The translations under genes and the position numbers were made by a program. From Chlamydiales bacterium (GTDB lineage Bacteria > Chlamydiota > Chlamydiia > Chlamydiales > FEN-1388), in NCBI GenBank assembly GCA_021372185.1, contig JAJFUY010000049.1, positions 1-5,670 of the forward strand: DNA of 5,670 nt, given 5' to 3'. The notes below the pieces were generated by a model. The model ran no database searches, was not told where the DNA came from, and was given only the letters and a program-made list of their open reading frames with translations. The first letter of the stretch is position 1, and each line of letters starts with the position of its first letter. Below, piece by piece: positions 1-5,637 of this stretch.

Positions 1-195
1 TATACCAGGCGATGTGACCACAAAGTCAAAATCTTGAATACCTTTTGAGGCATCTTCACTTGTTATGATAGTCAAAAAATCGGGTTTTGAGACTAGCTTG
101 TCGTCAATTCCCACTACGTCATAGCCCATTTTTTGTAAAAAATGGGCCGCAGAAATGCCACTTTTACCTAATCCCAATACTGCTACTTTTTTCAT
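1..195 (-). CDS. murD: MurD, UDP-MurNAc-L-alanine:D-glutamate ligase (N-terminal 65 codons, partial)
   Basis: The ATG is at 195-193 and the frame stays open to the left edge, giving 65 residues of a protein normally about 420-450 aa long. The start MKKVAVLGLGKSGISAA is the Rossmann-like nucleotide-binding opening of MurD, and VVTSPGI at residues 59-65 matches the family's conserved SPGI segment in the UDP-substrate-binding domain. In this family the enzyme is a cytoplasmic ATP-dependent ligase that adds D-Glu to UDP-MurNAc-L-Ala. The start lies 7 bases after the mraY stop. A TAAGGG Shine-Dalgarno sequence (plus-strand 200-205) contains that stop codon, which suggests translational coupling. 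The ATP-binding and C-terminal domains lie outside the window, so intactness cannot be judged. Confidence 0.93.
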   Translation of the reverse strand, partial: MKKVAVLGLGKSGISAAHFLQKMGYDVVGIDDKLVSKPDFLTIITSEDASKGIQDFDFVVTSPGI

Positions 196-202
196 ACAAC
201 CC

Positions 203-1408
203 TTACTGGAATTTGATGGAAGCAAGTCCAATTAAGCTTAATAACAGCCCAATAATCCAAAAGCGGATGACTACTTTAGATTCTGGCCAGCCTTTATATT
301 CAAAGTGGTGGTGTAATGGTGCACATAAAAAGATGCGTTTTTTATCACGTAGCTTATAGCTTGTTACCTGCATAATAACAGACAGTGCCTCTACAACAAA
401 GATGGCGCCCACAAGCCCTAAGAAAAACTCGCGCTTAATGAGCACTGCAGTAACGCCGAGCAACCCGCCAAGCGTAAGTGAGCCAATATCGCCCATAAAA
501 AGCTGTGCAGGGTGGCAGTTAAACCATAAAAAGCCTAAACAGGCACCGCAAATGGCTGCCATGTAGATGGCTATCTCTCCGCTCCCCTCCACATACAGTA
601 TGTTGAGGTAATGCGCTAAATCTTGGTTGTTCGCCAAAAAGGCAAACATGCCTAAAGCTCCTGCTACAAACATGCAAAGCCCCGTTGCTAAGCCATCAAG
701 GCCATCTGTTAAGTTTACCGCATTAGAGGAGCCCACAATAACAAAGGCATAAAAGCCCCACATAAAAAGCAGGCCGATACCAGAAAAAATATAGATAGGC
801 TCTTTAAAAAATGGCACGTAGAGGCGGCTTGAGTAGTCTTTTAAAGTAAGTGTTTGGCTCAGTTTAACATCAGAAAAGAACTCTTTTACAACAGGTGGGT
901 CAAACCAGCTTCCCATCTCAAGGCCTGTAGACACTGACGGCATCTGTAAGTAGGCCGCCACTAGTAGCGCCCATACAAGCTGCACTCCTAGCTTCTTTTT
1001 GGCACTTAAACCCTTGGGGTTTTTGTAGTAAAGCTTTAAAAAGTCATCATAACCACCAAGTAATCCGAGAACAATGGTGGTACTAAACAAAATAAGCGTA
1101 AACGTATTTCTAAGATCCATCCACAAAACAAGCGATAAGAGCATCGAGGCTATCATCAAAATACCGCCCATAGTTGGTGTATTTTTTTTACTCTTATGTA
1201 GATCGCCAAGCAAAAAGCCATCAGCTTCGCGGATAGGCTGGCCAATTTTAAGCTCATAGAGCTTACGGATAAAGTAAGGCCCTGCAAGTAAACAAAAAAG
1301 CAGGCTTGTAAGCGCTGCAAGAATCACCCTTGTAGACGTATAGCCAAATACAGCCGGTACATGCCAGCCTAAGTCAGTTCGTAAAAATTCAGTTAGCCAG
1401 TAGATCAT
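203..1408 (-). CDS. mraY: MraY, phospho-MurNAc-pentapeptide translocase (lipid I synthase)
   Basis: This is an integral membrane enzyme that transfers phospho-MurNAc-pentapeptide from UDP to undecaprenyl phosphate on the inner face of the cytoplasmic membrane. The family signatures are all present: TPTMGG (77-82), GGYDDFLK with the Asp pair D121/D122, NAVNLTDGLDGLA (229-241), FMGDIGS with D307 (E. coli D267) and APLHHHFEYKGW with H366-H368. Around ten hydrophobic segments are spread over the protein. At 401 aa it exceeds E. coli MraY (360 aa). Most of the excess is about 34 residues near 158-197, between the DD motif and NLTDGLDG, in a predicted external loop. The start is supported by the Shine-Dalgarno sequence AAGAAGGA (plus-strand 1415-1422), 6 bases from the ATG and overlapping the murF stop. 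It is the middle gene of the murF-mraY-murD operon. Confidence 0.97.
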   Translation of the reverse strand: MIYWLTEFLRTDLGWHVPAVFGYTSTRVILAALTSLLFCLLAGPYFIRKLYELKIGQPIREADGFLLGDLHKSKKNTPTMGGILMIASMLLSLVLWMDLRNTFTLILFSTTIVLGLLGGYDDFLKLYYKNPKGLSAKKKLGVQLVWALLVAAYLQMPSVSTGLEMGSWFDPPVVKEFFSDVKLSQTLTLKDYSSRLYVPFFKEPIYIFSGIGLLFMWGFYAFVIVGSSNAVNLTDGLDGLATGLCMFVAGALGMFAFLANNQDLAHYLNILYVEGSGEIAIYMAAICGACLGFLWFNCHPAQLFMGDIGSLTLGGLLGVTAVLIKREFFLGLVGAIFVVEALSVIMQVTSYKLRDKKRIFLCAPLHHHFEYKGWPESKVVIRFWIIGLLLSLIGLASIKFQ

Positions 1409-1420
1409 GCTATATCCTTC

Positions 1421-2746
1421 TTAAAATGCATCCAAAACGCGCCATAACCCATTTGATCTTGATCCTTTAAGTAACACAAGATCATCATCTTGAAGTTCAT
1501 CTTTTAATGTAACAACAAGACTTGAAAAATCTGTAAACCAACGACAATACCTGTTTGCCTCTTTACATACAGATACAATTGGTGCGCACTCTTCACCTAA
1601 ACAATAAATTCTATCCACGCACTCAATAGCATGCTCACCTACTGCCTGATGACAGCCTACAGAAAACTGCCCAAGCTCGCGCATTTGGCCAATTACTGCA
1701 ATTTTGCGCTTTTGGCTCCCAGTAGCTTTGATAAAACTAAGCGCCGCTTTTAATGAAGGCTCAGCTGCGTTGTAAGAGTCGTTGATAAAGGTAATATTTG
1801 CCTTAACAACAGGCTCTAGGCGCTTTTCTGGCATCTGTATGTGCTGTAGGGCGTTGCCAATTTCAACAGCCTCCATTTTACAACATGATGCCATGGCACA
1901 TGCTGCAAGGAGGTTTAAATACACGTGAGGTGCTGGCAGATATGTGTAGGGAAGCATTTGCCCATTAAAACGCAGAAAGTTAGGCGTTACTTCCAAGTAA
2001 AAATCAGCTGTAGGATCTTGCATAGAATATGTCAACACAGTACCGTGAGCTAATTTTTGCAACAAACTACTACATTCTGAATCTTTATTAATGAGTGTTG
2101 TTTGTGTAACAGGATGAGAAAAAATTTCGGCTTTTGCATGCGCTATCGCCTCAATAGAAGCAAAGTTCATAGCATGCACAAGTGCTATTGATGTAATAAG
2201 CGCCATATTAGGCGGCACAATATCTACAAGGCGTTTTATGTGGCCGGCCTCTGTCATGCCCATCTCAACCACAATATACTCTTCATCCCCTACAACATTG
2301 TTTAGAAGGGATGCAGACATGCCAACTTGTGAATTTTGATTACCGCTTGTACTGGCTGTCTTATACTTACTTTTGAGCAGGGAATAAAGAAATTCTTTTG
2401 TGGTCGTTTTACCCAGTGAACCCGTCACAGCAACCACCTGGGCTTCTGTTCTTGCAATATGCCACTTGGCAATAGCCTGCAGGGCAATAAGTGGGTCTTT
2501 CACCTTGATTAATCGCGGGTCAGATGAAGCATAATCATCCCTTACAAGGGCAGCACAAGCACCATTATTAAAGGCCTGTTCTAAAAAATCATGACCATCA
2601 ACCTGCGCACCCTTTAAAGCCACAAAAAGCTTACCAGGACACGCTTCTCGGCTATCTGTTACCACGCCAGCAATAGGTTCATGCCCCTCACATAGTGGTT
2701 GGCAATGAAGAAGTGTGCAAATTTCGTGAAGAGTAGGCCGAGCCAT
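1421..2746 (-). CDS. murF: MurF, UDP-MurNAc-tripeptide:D-alanyl-D-alanine ligase
   Basis: This cytoplasmic ATP-dependent ligase adds the D-Ala-D-Ala dipeptide, completing UDP-MurNAc-pentapeptide for MraY. The three Mur-ligase domains are visible. The N-terminal UDP-binding part has TDSREACPGKLFVALKG (30-46). The central ATPase has the P-loop TGSLGKTTTK (108-117), EMGM (161-164) and AKAEIF, whose K205 is the expected carbamylated lysine. The C-terminal domain has NDSYNAAEPS (322-331) and KGSRS (427-431). Its 441 aa are close to the family norm of about 450. Two motifs differ from the usual form: GQMRELG (353-359) where GDMxELG is common, and SIALVHAMNF (186-195) where NIGxAHLExF is common. The start is backed by TAAGGGTG (plus-strand 2752-2759), 5 bases from the ATG. 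It is the first gene of the minus-strand operon. Confidence 0.96.
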   Translation of the reverse strand: MARPTLHEICTLLHCQPLCEGHEPIAGVVTDSREACPGKLFVALKGAQVDGHDFLEQAFNNGACAALVRDDYASSDPRLIKVKDPLIALQAIAKWHIARTEAQVVAVTGSLGKTTTKEFLYSLLKSKYKTASTSGNQNSQVGMSASLLNNVVGDEEYIVVEMGMTEAGHIKRLVDIVPPNMALITSIALVHAMNFASIEAIAHAKAEIFSHPVTQTTLINKDSECSSLLQKLAHGTVLTYSMQDPTADFYLEVTPNFLRFNGQMLPYTYLPAPHVYLNLLAACAMASCCKMEAVEIGNALQHIQMPEKRLEPVVKANITFINDSYNAAEPSLKAALSFIKATGSQKRKIAVIGQMRELGQFSVGCHQAVGEHAIECVDRIYCLGEECAPIVSVCKEANRYCRWFTDFSSLVVTLKDELQDDDLVLLKGSRSNGLWRVLDAF

Positions 2747-2779
2747 GTATACACCCTTAGCTAATAGAAAATCCGACCT

Positions 2780-2809
2780 CTTATATCACGAACGACTACC
2801 TCTTGAAAA
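2780..2809 (-). promoter_or_regulatory. Candidate sigma-70-type promoter for murF-mraY-murD
   Basis: Read on the minus strand, TTTTCA (plus 2804-2809, 4/6 to TTGACA) and TATAAG (plus 2780-2785, 5/6 to TATAAT) are separated by 18 bases. Transcription would start near 2773 and leave a leader of roughly 27 bases containing the murF Shine-Dalgarno sequence. A perfect minus-strand TATAAT also exists at plus 2868-2873, but it lacks a recognisable -35 (that position falls in the tRNA and reads GGCCAT). Assignment is by motif only. Confidence 0.4.
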
Positions 2810-2847
2810 TGATGAAATGCTCTCTAGACAATAAATCATTTTTCCAC

Positions 2848-2875
2848 TTGTGATAAATGCTCAGTTCATTATAAA
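2848..2875 (+). promoter_or_regulatory. Candidate sigma-70-type promoter for tRNA-Cys and rsmI
   Basis: TTGTGA (2848-2853, 4/6 to TTGACA) and TATAAA (2870-2875, 5/6 to TATAAT) are spaced by 16 bases. The predicted start is near 2882-2883, only two or three bases before the mature 5' end of the tRNA, so the RNase P leader would be very short. The promoter lies between the two arms of a 7-bp inverted repeat (CTAGACA 2824-2830 and TGTCTAG 2877-2883). Assignment is by motif only. Confidence 0.5.
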
Positions 2876-2884
2876 CTGTCTAGC

Positions 2885-2955
2885 GGTGGCATGGCCAAGT
2901 GGTAAGGCAGAAGCCTGCAAAGCTTTTACCCCCAGTTCGAATCTGGGTGCCACCT
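2885..2955 (+). tRNA. tRNA-Cys (anticodon GCA)
   Basis: A complete cloverleaf can be drawn by hand. The acceptor stem GGTGGCA pairs with TGCCACC (7/7). The D stem is GCC/GGC around an AAGTGGTAA loop. The anticodon stem GAAGC/GCTTT (one G-U pair) closes the loop CTGCAAA, with anticodon GCA decoding UGC and UGU. The variable region is TACC, and the T stem CCCAG/CTGGG closes TTCGAAT. The length is 71 nt with discriminator U73, as expected for cysteine tRNAs. The 3' CCA is not encoded and must be added by the CCA-adding enzyme. The next base begins the rsmI ATG, so the two genes almost certainly share a primary transcript. Confidence 0.97.
2945..2949 (+). promoter_or_regulatory. Possible tRNA-embedded ribosome-binding site for rsmI
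   Basis: GGGTG can pair with the anti-Shine-Dalgarno CACCU of 16S rRNA (five pairs, one of them G-U) and sits 6 bases before the rsmI ATG at 2956. The same bases form the 3' side of the tRNA T stem and the start of the acceptor 3' strand, so the site would be hidden in folded tRNA and removed by tRNA processing. This is the only Shine-Dalgarno-like sequence near the start. Its use is an inference; leaderless initiation is the alternative. Confidence 0.3.
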
Positions 2956-3780
2956 ATGTTATATCTCGTAGCAACTCCTATCGGAAATCTAGAAGATATC
3001 AGCTTTCGAGCGCTTGAAACTCTCAAGCGCGTCGACTACATCCTGGCTGAAGATACTCGTCATAGCCTAAAGCTTTTAAGCCACTACGAAATTCAAAAAT
3101 CTCTTCATTCCCTTCACCAGCATAACGAACAGCAAAAACTAGATAAAGTGCTGCAAGATTTAGCAAACGGCAAAGAAATTGCCCTCATATCAGATGCCGG
3201 CACTCCCCTCATTTCAGATCCTGGCTTTCCACTAGTTAAAGCCTGCCGTGAGCAGTCAATTCCTGTTACAGCAATACCAGGAGCCTCAAGTGTGCTTGTG
3301 GCATTAAGTTTGTCAGGATTCGAGCCTACACCTTTTCAGTTTGTTGGCTTTTTGCCAAGAAAACTAGGTGAGCTAACAGCCAGACTAGAAGCCATTCTAG
3401 CCTATGAAGGTACTACCATTTGCTATGAATCACCAGAACGCCTCACAGATACGCTTACAGCCCTAGCCGAATGTAACCCTGACTGTAATGTGGCCATTGC
3501 TCGCGAGCTCACTAAGCGCTTTGAGAGTGTTATAAGCGGCACAAGCCAACACATGCTTGCTCAGCAAAAGGCAACTCCGGCTTTAGGCGAAATTGTTGTG
3601 TTGATTGAAGGCTGCAAAGCAAGCGGTGAGTCCTCAATATTTTCAAAAGAACTATTACAAGCACTTGTTGCTGACGTTGCCCAAGAGTGTTCTACAAAAG
3701 ATGCTATTGTTAAAGTAGCCAATCAACTGAACCTTCCCAAACGCACAGTTTACAATGCGATTCACCAATCTAGCAGTTAA
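2956..3780 (+). CDS. rsmI: RsmI, 16S rRNA (cytidine-1402 2'-O)-methyltransferase
   Basis: This is an SAM-dependent methyltransferase of the tetrapyrrole-methylase fold (YraL family) that in E. coli 2'-O-methylates C1402 in the decoding centre of 16S rRNA. Family motifs are VATPIGNLEDIS (5-16), AEDTRHS (31-37), ISDAGTPLISDPG (78-90), IPGASS (107-112), YESPERL (157-163) and ARELTKRFE (182-190). A C-terminal helix-turn-helix-like tail with NLPKRTVYNAI (259-269) is also typical. Its 274 aa compare with 286 in E. coli. The ATG at 2956 is chosen because family members begin within a few residues of the LYLVATPIGN segment. An in-frame GTG at 2899 would extend the protein by 19 residues, but it lies in the tRNA D-loop and its added residues have no family resemblance. 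The gene starts with no gap after tRNA-Cys. Confidence 0.95.
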   Translation: MLYLVATPIGNLEDISFRALETLKRVDYILAEDTRHSLKLLSHYEIQKSLHSLHQHNEQQKLDKVLQDLANGKEIALISDAGTPLISDPGFPLVKACREQSIPVTAIPGASSVLVALSLSGFEPTPFQFVGFLPRKLGELTARLEAILAYEGTTICYESPERLTDTLTALAECNPDCNVAIARELTKRFESVISGTSQHMLAQQKATPALGEIVVLIEGCKASGESSIFSKELLQALVADVAQECSTKDAIVKVANQLNLPKRTVYNAIHQSSS

Positions 3781-3800
3781 TGCATTCGGCTGCTAAAACC

Positions 3801-3830
3801 TTGCATAATTACCACTGTTTACGGTAGAGT
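3801..3830 (+). promoter_or_regulatory. Weak candidate promoter for groEL
   Basis: TTGCAT (3801-3806, 4/6) and TAGAGT (3825-3830, 4/6) are 18 bases apart in the 77-base gap between rsmI and groEL. An overlapping TATACA at 3830-3835 is a rival -10. No CIRCE operator (TTAGCACTC-N9-GAGTGCTAA) is present here, so the HrcA control typical of groES-groEL is not evident. No convincing terminator separates rsmI from groEL, so read-through from the tRNA-rsmI unit is also possible. Confidence 0.25.
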
Positions 3831-3857
3831 ATACACTTCAACTATAAGGAGACCCCC

Positions 3858-5453
3858 ATGGCAAACACCCCTAAAGAAATTATTTTTGACGAAGAAGCAC
3901 GCCAAAAACTTCTATCTGGAATTAAACAACTCGCTGACGTAGTTGCCTTCACACTTGGGCCTAAAGGCCGAAACGTAGGTCTTGAAAAGGCATGGGGCGC
4001 CCCAACAATCACTAACGACGGCTCCAGCATTGTAAAAGACGTAGAGCTTAAAGACCTCTTTGAAAATATGGGCGTATCTATTGCCAAAGAAGTTGTACAA
4101 AAAATTAAAGAAAAATGCGGCGACGGTACTACTACAGGCACACTACTGCTACGTGCGCTCGTTGACAATGGCATTCGCTATATTTCTAGTGGTGCTAGCC
4201 CCATCGGTTTAAAGCGTGGTATGGAAAAGGCACTTGAAGCTATCTTAAAGTCCGTAGAAAAGATGGCAATCCCTGTAAAAGACGCAAAAGATATTTTTAA
4301 TATTGCGAAAGTATCAGCATCAGGCAACGAAGAAATTGGCAAAACAATTAGCGAAGCCCTAGAAAAAGTGGGCCGCAACGGCGTTATCACTATTGAAGAA
4401 GCCAAGGGCACTGACACCCAAATAGAAATCGTTGAAGGCATGCAGTTTGATAGAGGCTATTTAAGCTCCTATTTTTGCTCTAACCAAGAAAAAATGACCG
4501 TTGAGCAGTCAAAGCCTCTCATCTTCTTAGTCGACAAAAAAATTACCACCATCCACGAAATTCTCCCAATATTACAGCACGTAGCAACAACAGGAAGAGA
4601 GCTTTTAATCATTGCTGAAGACCTAGATGGTGATGCGCTTACAACACTTGTGATCAACAGACTAAAAGGCGTGCTTAAAGTAGCTGCTGTGAAAGCCCCA
4701 GGCTTTGGTGACCGTCGTAAGGCGATGATGCAAGATATTGCAGCCTTGACAGGTGCAACGCTCATCACGGACGATGCTGGCTTTTCTATGAAAGAAGTAG
4801 ATGCGTCGTTCCTAGGCTCTGCTGATAAAGTGGTTATCACAAAAGATCACACCACTATTATCAACGGCGCCGGCGATAAGAAAAAAATTGAAGAGCGTGT
4901 AAAGCAAATTGATGCTGAAATGAAAAACTCATCATCTAGCTACGACAAAGAAAAGCTAGAAGAGCGCCGAGCAAAGCTTAGCGGCGGCGTAGCCGTAATC
5001 CGCGTAGGAGCTGCTACAGAACCAGAACTTAAACACAAAAAACAAGCCTTTGAAGATAGCCTAAACTCAACAAAAGCCGCTATTGAAGAAGGAATTGTTC
5101 CAGGTGGCGGTGTAGCCCTACTACGTGCATCAAAAGCCCTAAGCGAGCTATCACTAGAAGGCGATGAACTACTTGGCGCAAAACTGTTTAGCACAGCCTG
5201 TGAGACCCCTCTTCGCCAAATTGCAATAAATGCAGGATGCGATGGCTCTGTAATACTTGGTGAAGTGCTAAAAGGCTCAAACAACATAGGCTTTAACGCC
5301 CTGACAGAACAGGTAGAAGACCTCATGAAGGCAGGCGTCATTGACCCTGCTAAAGTCATCAAAAACGTGCTCATCTTTGCAACATCTGCTGCCGGCATAG
5401 TCCTCATCTCAGAGGCCCTCATCGCCGACGCCAAAGAAGAACCAGAAGCTTAA
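3858..5453 (+). CDS. groEL: GroEL-family chaperonin paralogue without groES or GGM tail (probable chlamydial GroEL3)
   Basis: This is a 60-kDa group I chaperonin subunit of 531 aa (E. coli 548) that aligns end to end with GroEL. The ATP-site residues are retained: D54 in TNDG, D89 in GDGTTT and D400 in FEDS (E. coli D52, D87, D398). So are LGPKGRNV (33-40), VEGMQFDRGYLS (192-203) and KVAAVKAPGFGDRRKAM (274-290). Hydrophobic positions that bind substrate and GroES in E. coli are conserved in kind (Y and F in GYLSSYF, L in ILPILQ, LVI in TTLVIN). The usual C-terminal Gly-Gly-Met tail is absent and the protein ends in an acidic AKEEPEA. The start follows TAAGGAG (3845-3851) with a 6-base spacer. 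No groES precedes it. The neighbouring murF-mraY-murD genes match my recollection of the C. trachomatis groEL3 locus, hence the paralogue assignment, which is less certain than the family call. Confidence 0.96.
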   Translation: MANTPKEIIFDEEARQKLLSGIKQLADVVAFTLGPKGRNVGLEKAWGAPTITNDGSSIVKDVELKDLFENMGVSIAKEVVQKIKEKCGDGTTTGTLLLRALVDNGIRYISSGASPIGLKRGMEKALEAILKSVEKMAIPVKDAKDIFNIAKVSASGNEEIGKTISEALEKVGRNGVITIEEAKGTDTQIEIVEGMQFDRGYLSSYFCSNQEKMTVEQSKPLIFLVDKKITTIHEILPILQHVATTGRELLIIAEDLDGDALTTLVINRLKGVLKVAAVKAPGFGDRRKAMMQDIAALTGATLITDDAGFSMKEVDASFLGSADKVVITKDHTTIINGAGDKKKIEERVKQIDAEMKNSSSSYDKEKLEERRAKLSGGVAVIRVGAATEPELKHKKQAFEDSLNSTKAAIEEGIVPGGGVALLRASKALSELSLEGDELLGAKLFSTACETPLRQIAINAGCDGSVILGEVLKGSNNIGFNALTEQVEDLMKAGVIDPAKVIKNVLIFATSAAGIVLISEALIADAKEEPEA

Positions 5454-5478
5454 AAAATCACTCTCGAATGAGAGTGAT
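5452..5478 (-). terminator. Intrinsic terminator on the minus strand, just behind groEL
   Basis: Arms ATCACTCTC (5457-5465) and GAGAGTGAT (5470-5478) form a perfect 9-bp stem with a 4-base loop. Read on the minus strand the stem is followed by a run of T (complement of the A-run 5452-5457, partly shared with the last stem pair), the classic Rho-independent form. On the plus strand it is followed by GGAAGA, so it should not terminate groEL efficiently. The A-run begins inside the groEL stop codon. It implies transcription arriving from the right of the window, converging on groEL. Confidence 0.65.
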
Positions 5479-5553
5479 GGAAGATAGCCCAGGTCGACTT
5501 TAGTCGCCCTGGGAATACCTATCAAACCAACATTGCACTCTCGAAGAGAGTGC
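5457..5553. repeat. Two copies of a near-identical hairpin core
   Basis: The hairpin at 5457-5478 and the one at 5535-5553 share CACTCTCGAA followed by GAGAGTG, differing by a single T in the loop and in the outermost stem bases. The second copy has arms GCACTCTC (5535-5542) and GAGAGTGC (5546-5553) around a GAA loop. The copies are about 77 bases apart and flank a third, unrelated hairpin. The second copy has no T-run on either side. Confidence 0.7.
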
Positions 5554-5605
5554 CTCGAGTTTGGACATTTGAATTACAATACCATAACTACTAGCGAAGC
5601 TTCTG

Positions 5606-5637
5606 GAGTGCGGTAATTTTTTACCGCTCTTAATTTT
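5606..5637 (+). terminator. Possible plus-strand terminator for groEL
   Basis: GCGGTAA (5610-5616) pairs with TTACCGC (5621-5627) around a TTTT loop. It can be extended past one T-T mismatch by GAG/CTT and is followed by AATTTT at 5632-5637. The stem is convincing but the T tract is short and interrupted, so termination strength is uncertain. If used, the groEL transcript would carry a 3' UTR of about 180 bases containing the three upstream hairpins. Confidence 0.4.

Noticed and set aside
87..359. 90-codon plus-strand frame across the murD-mraY junction
   Set aside because: It overlaps two confident genes on the opposite strand, and its product resembles no known protein.
2899..2955. N-terminal extension of rsmI from an in-frame GTG at 2899
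   Set aside because: It would lie inside the tRNA-Cys gene from the D-loop onward, and its residues do not resemble RsmI; family members start at about 2956.
4940..5434. 164-codon open frame antisense to groEL, with other antisense frames at 3842-4174, 4178-4441 and 4469-4840
   Set aside because: They mirror a strongly conserved groEL reading frame, their Ser/Ala/Pro-rich products resemble no family I know, and I see no support for them as genes.
5477..5503. Eight-codon ORF starting at the ATG in the first post-groEL hairpin
   Set aside because: It is too short, lacks a Shine-Dalgarno sequence, and its start is buried in a stable stem.
5535..5553. Resemblance to a CIRCE (HrcA) operator: GCACTC and GAGTGC half-sites near a groEL gene
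   Set aside because: The spacing is 7 rather than 9, the outer TTA/TAA bases do not match on the right, the spacer itself is self-complementary, and it lies downstream of groEL. It is better explained as a long hairpin related to the one at 5457-5478.
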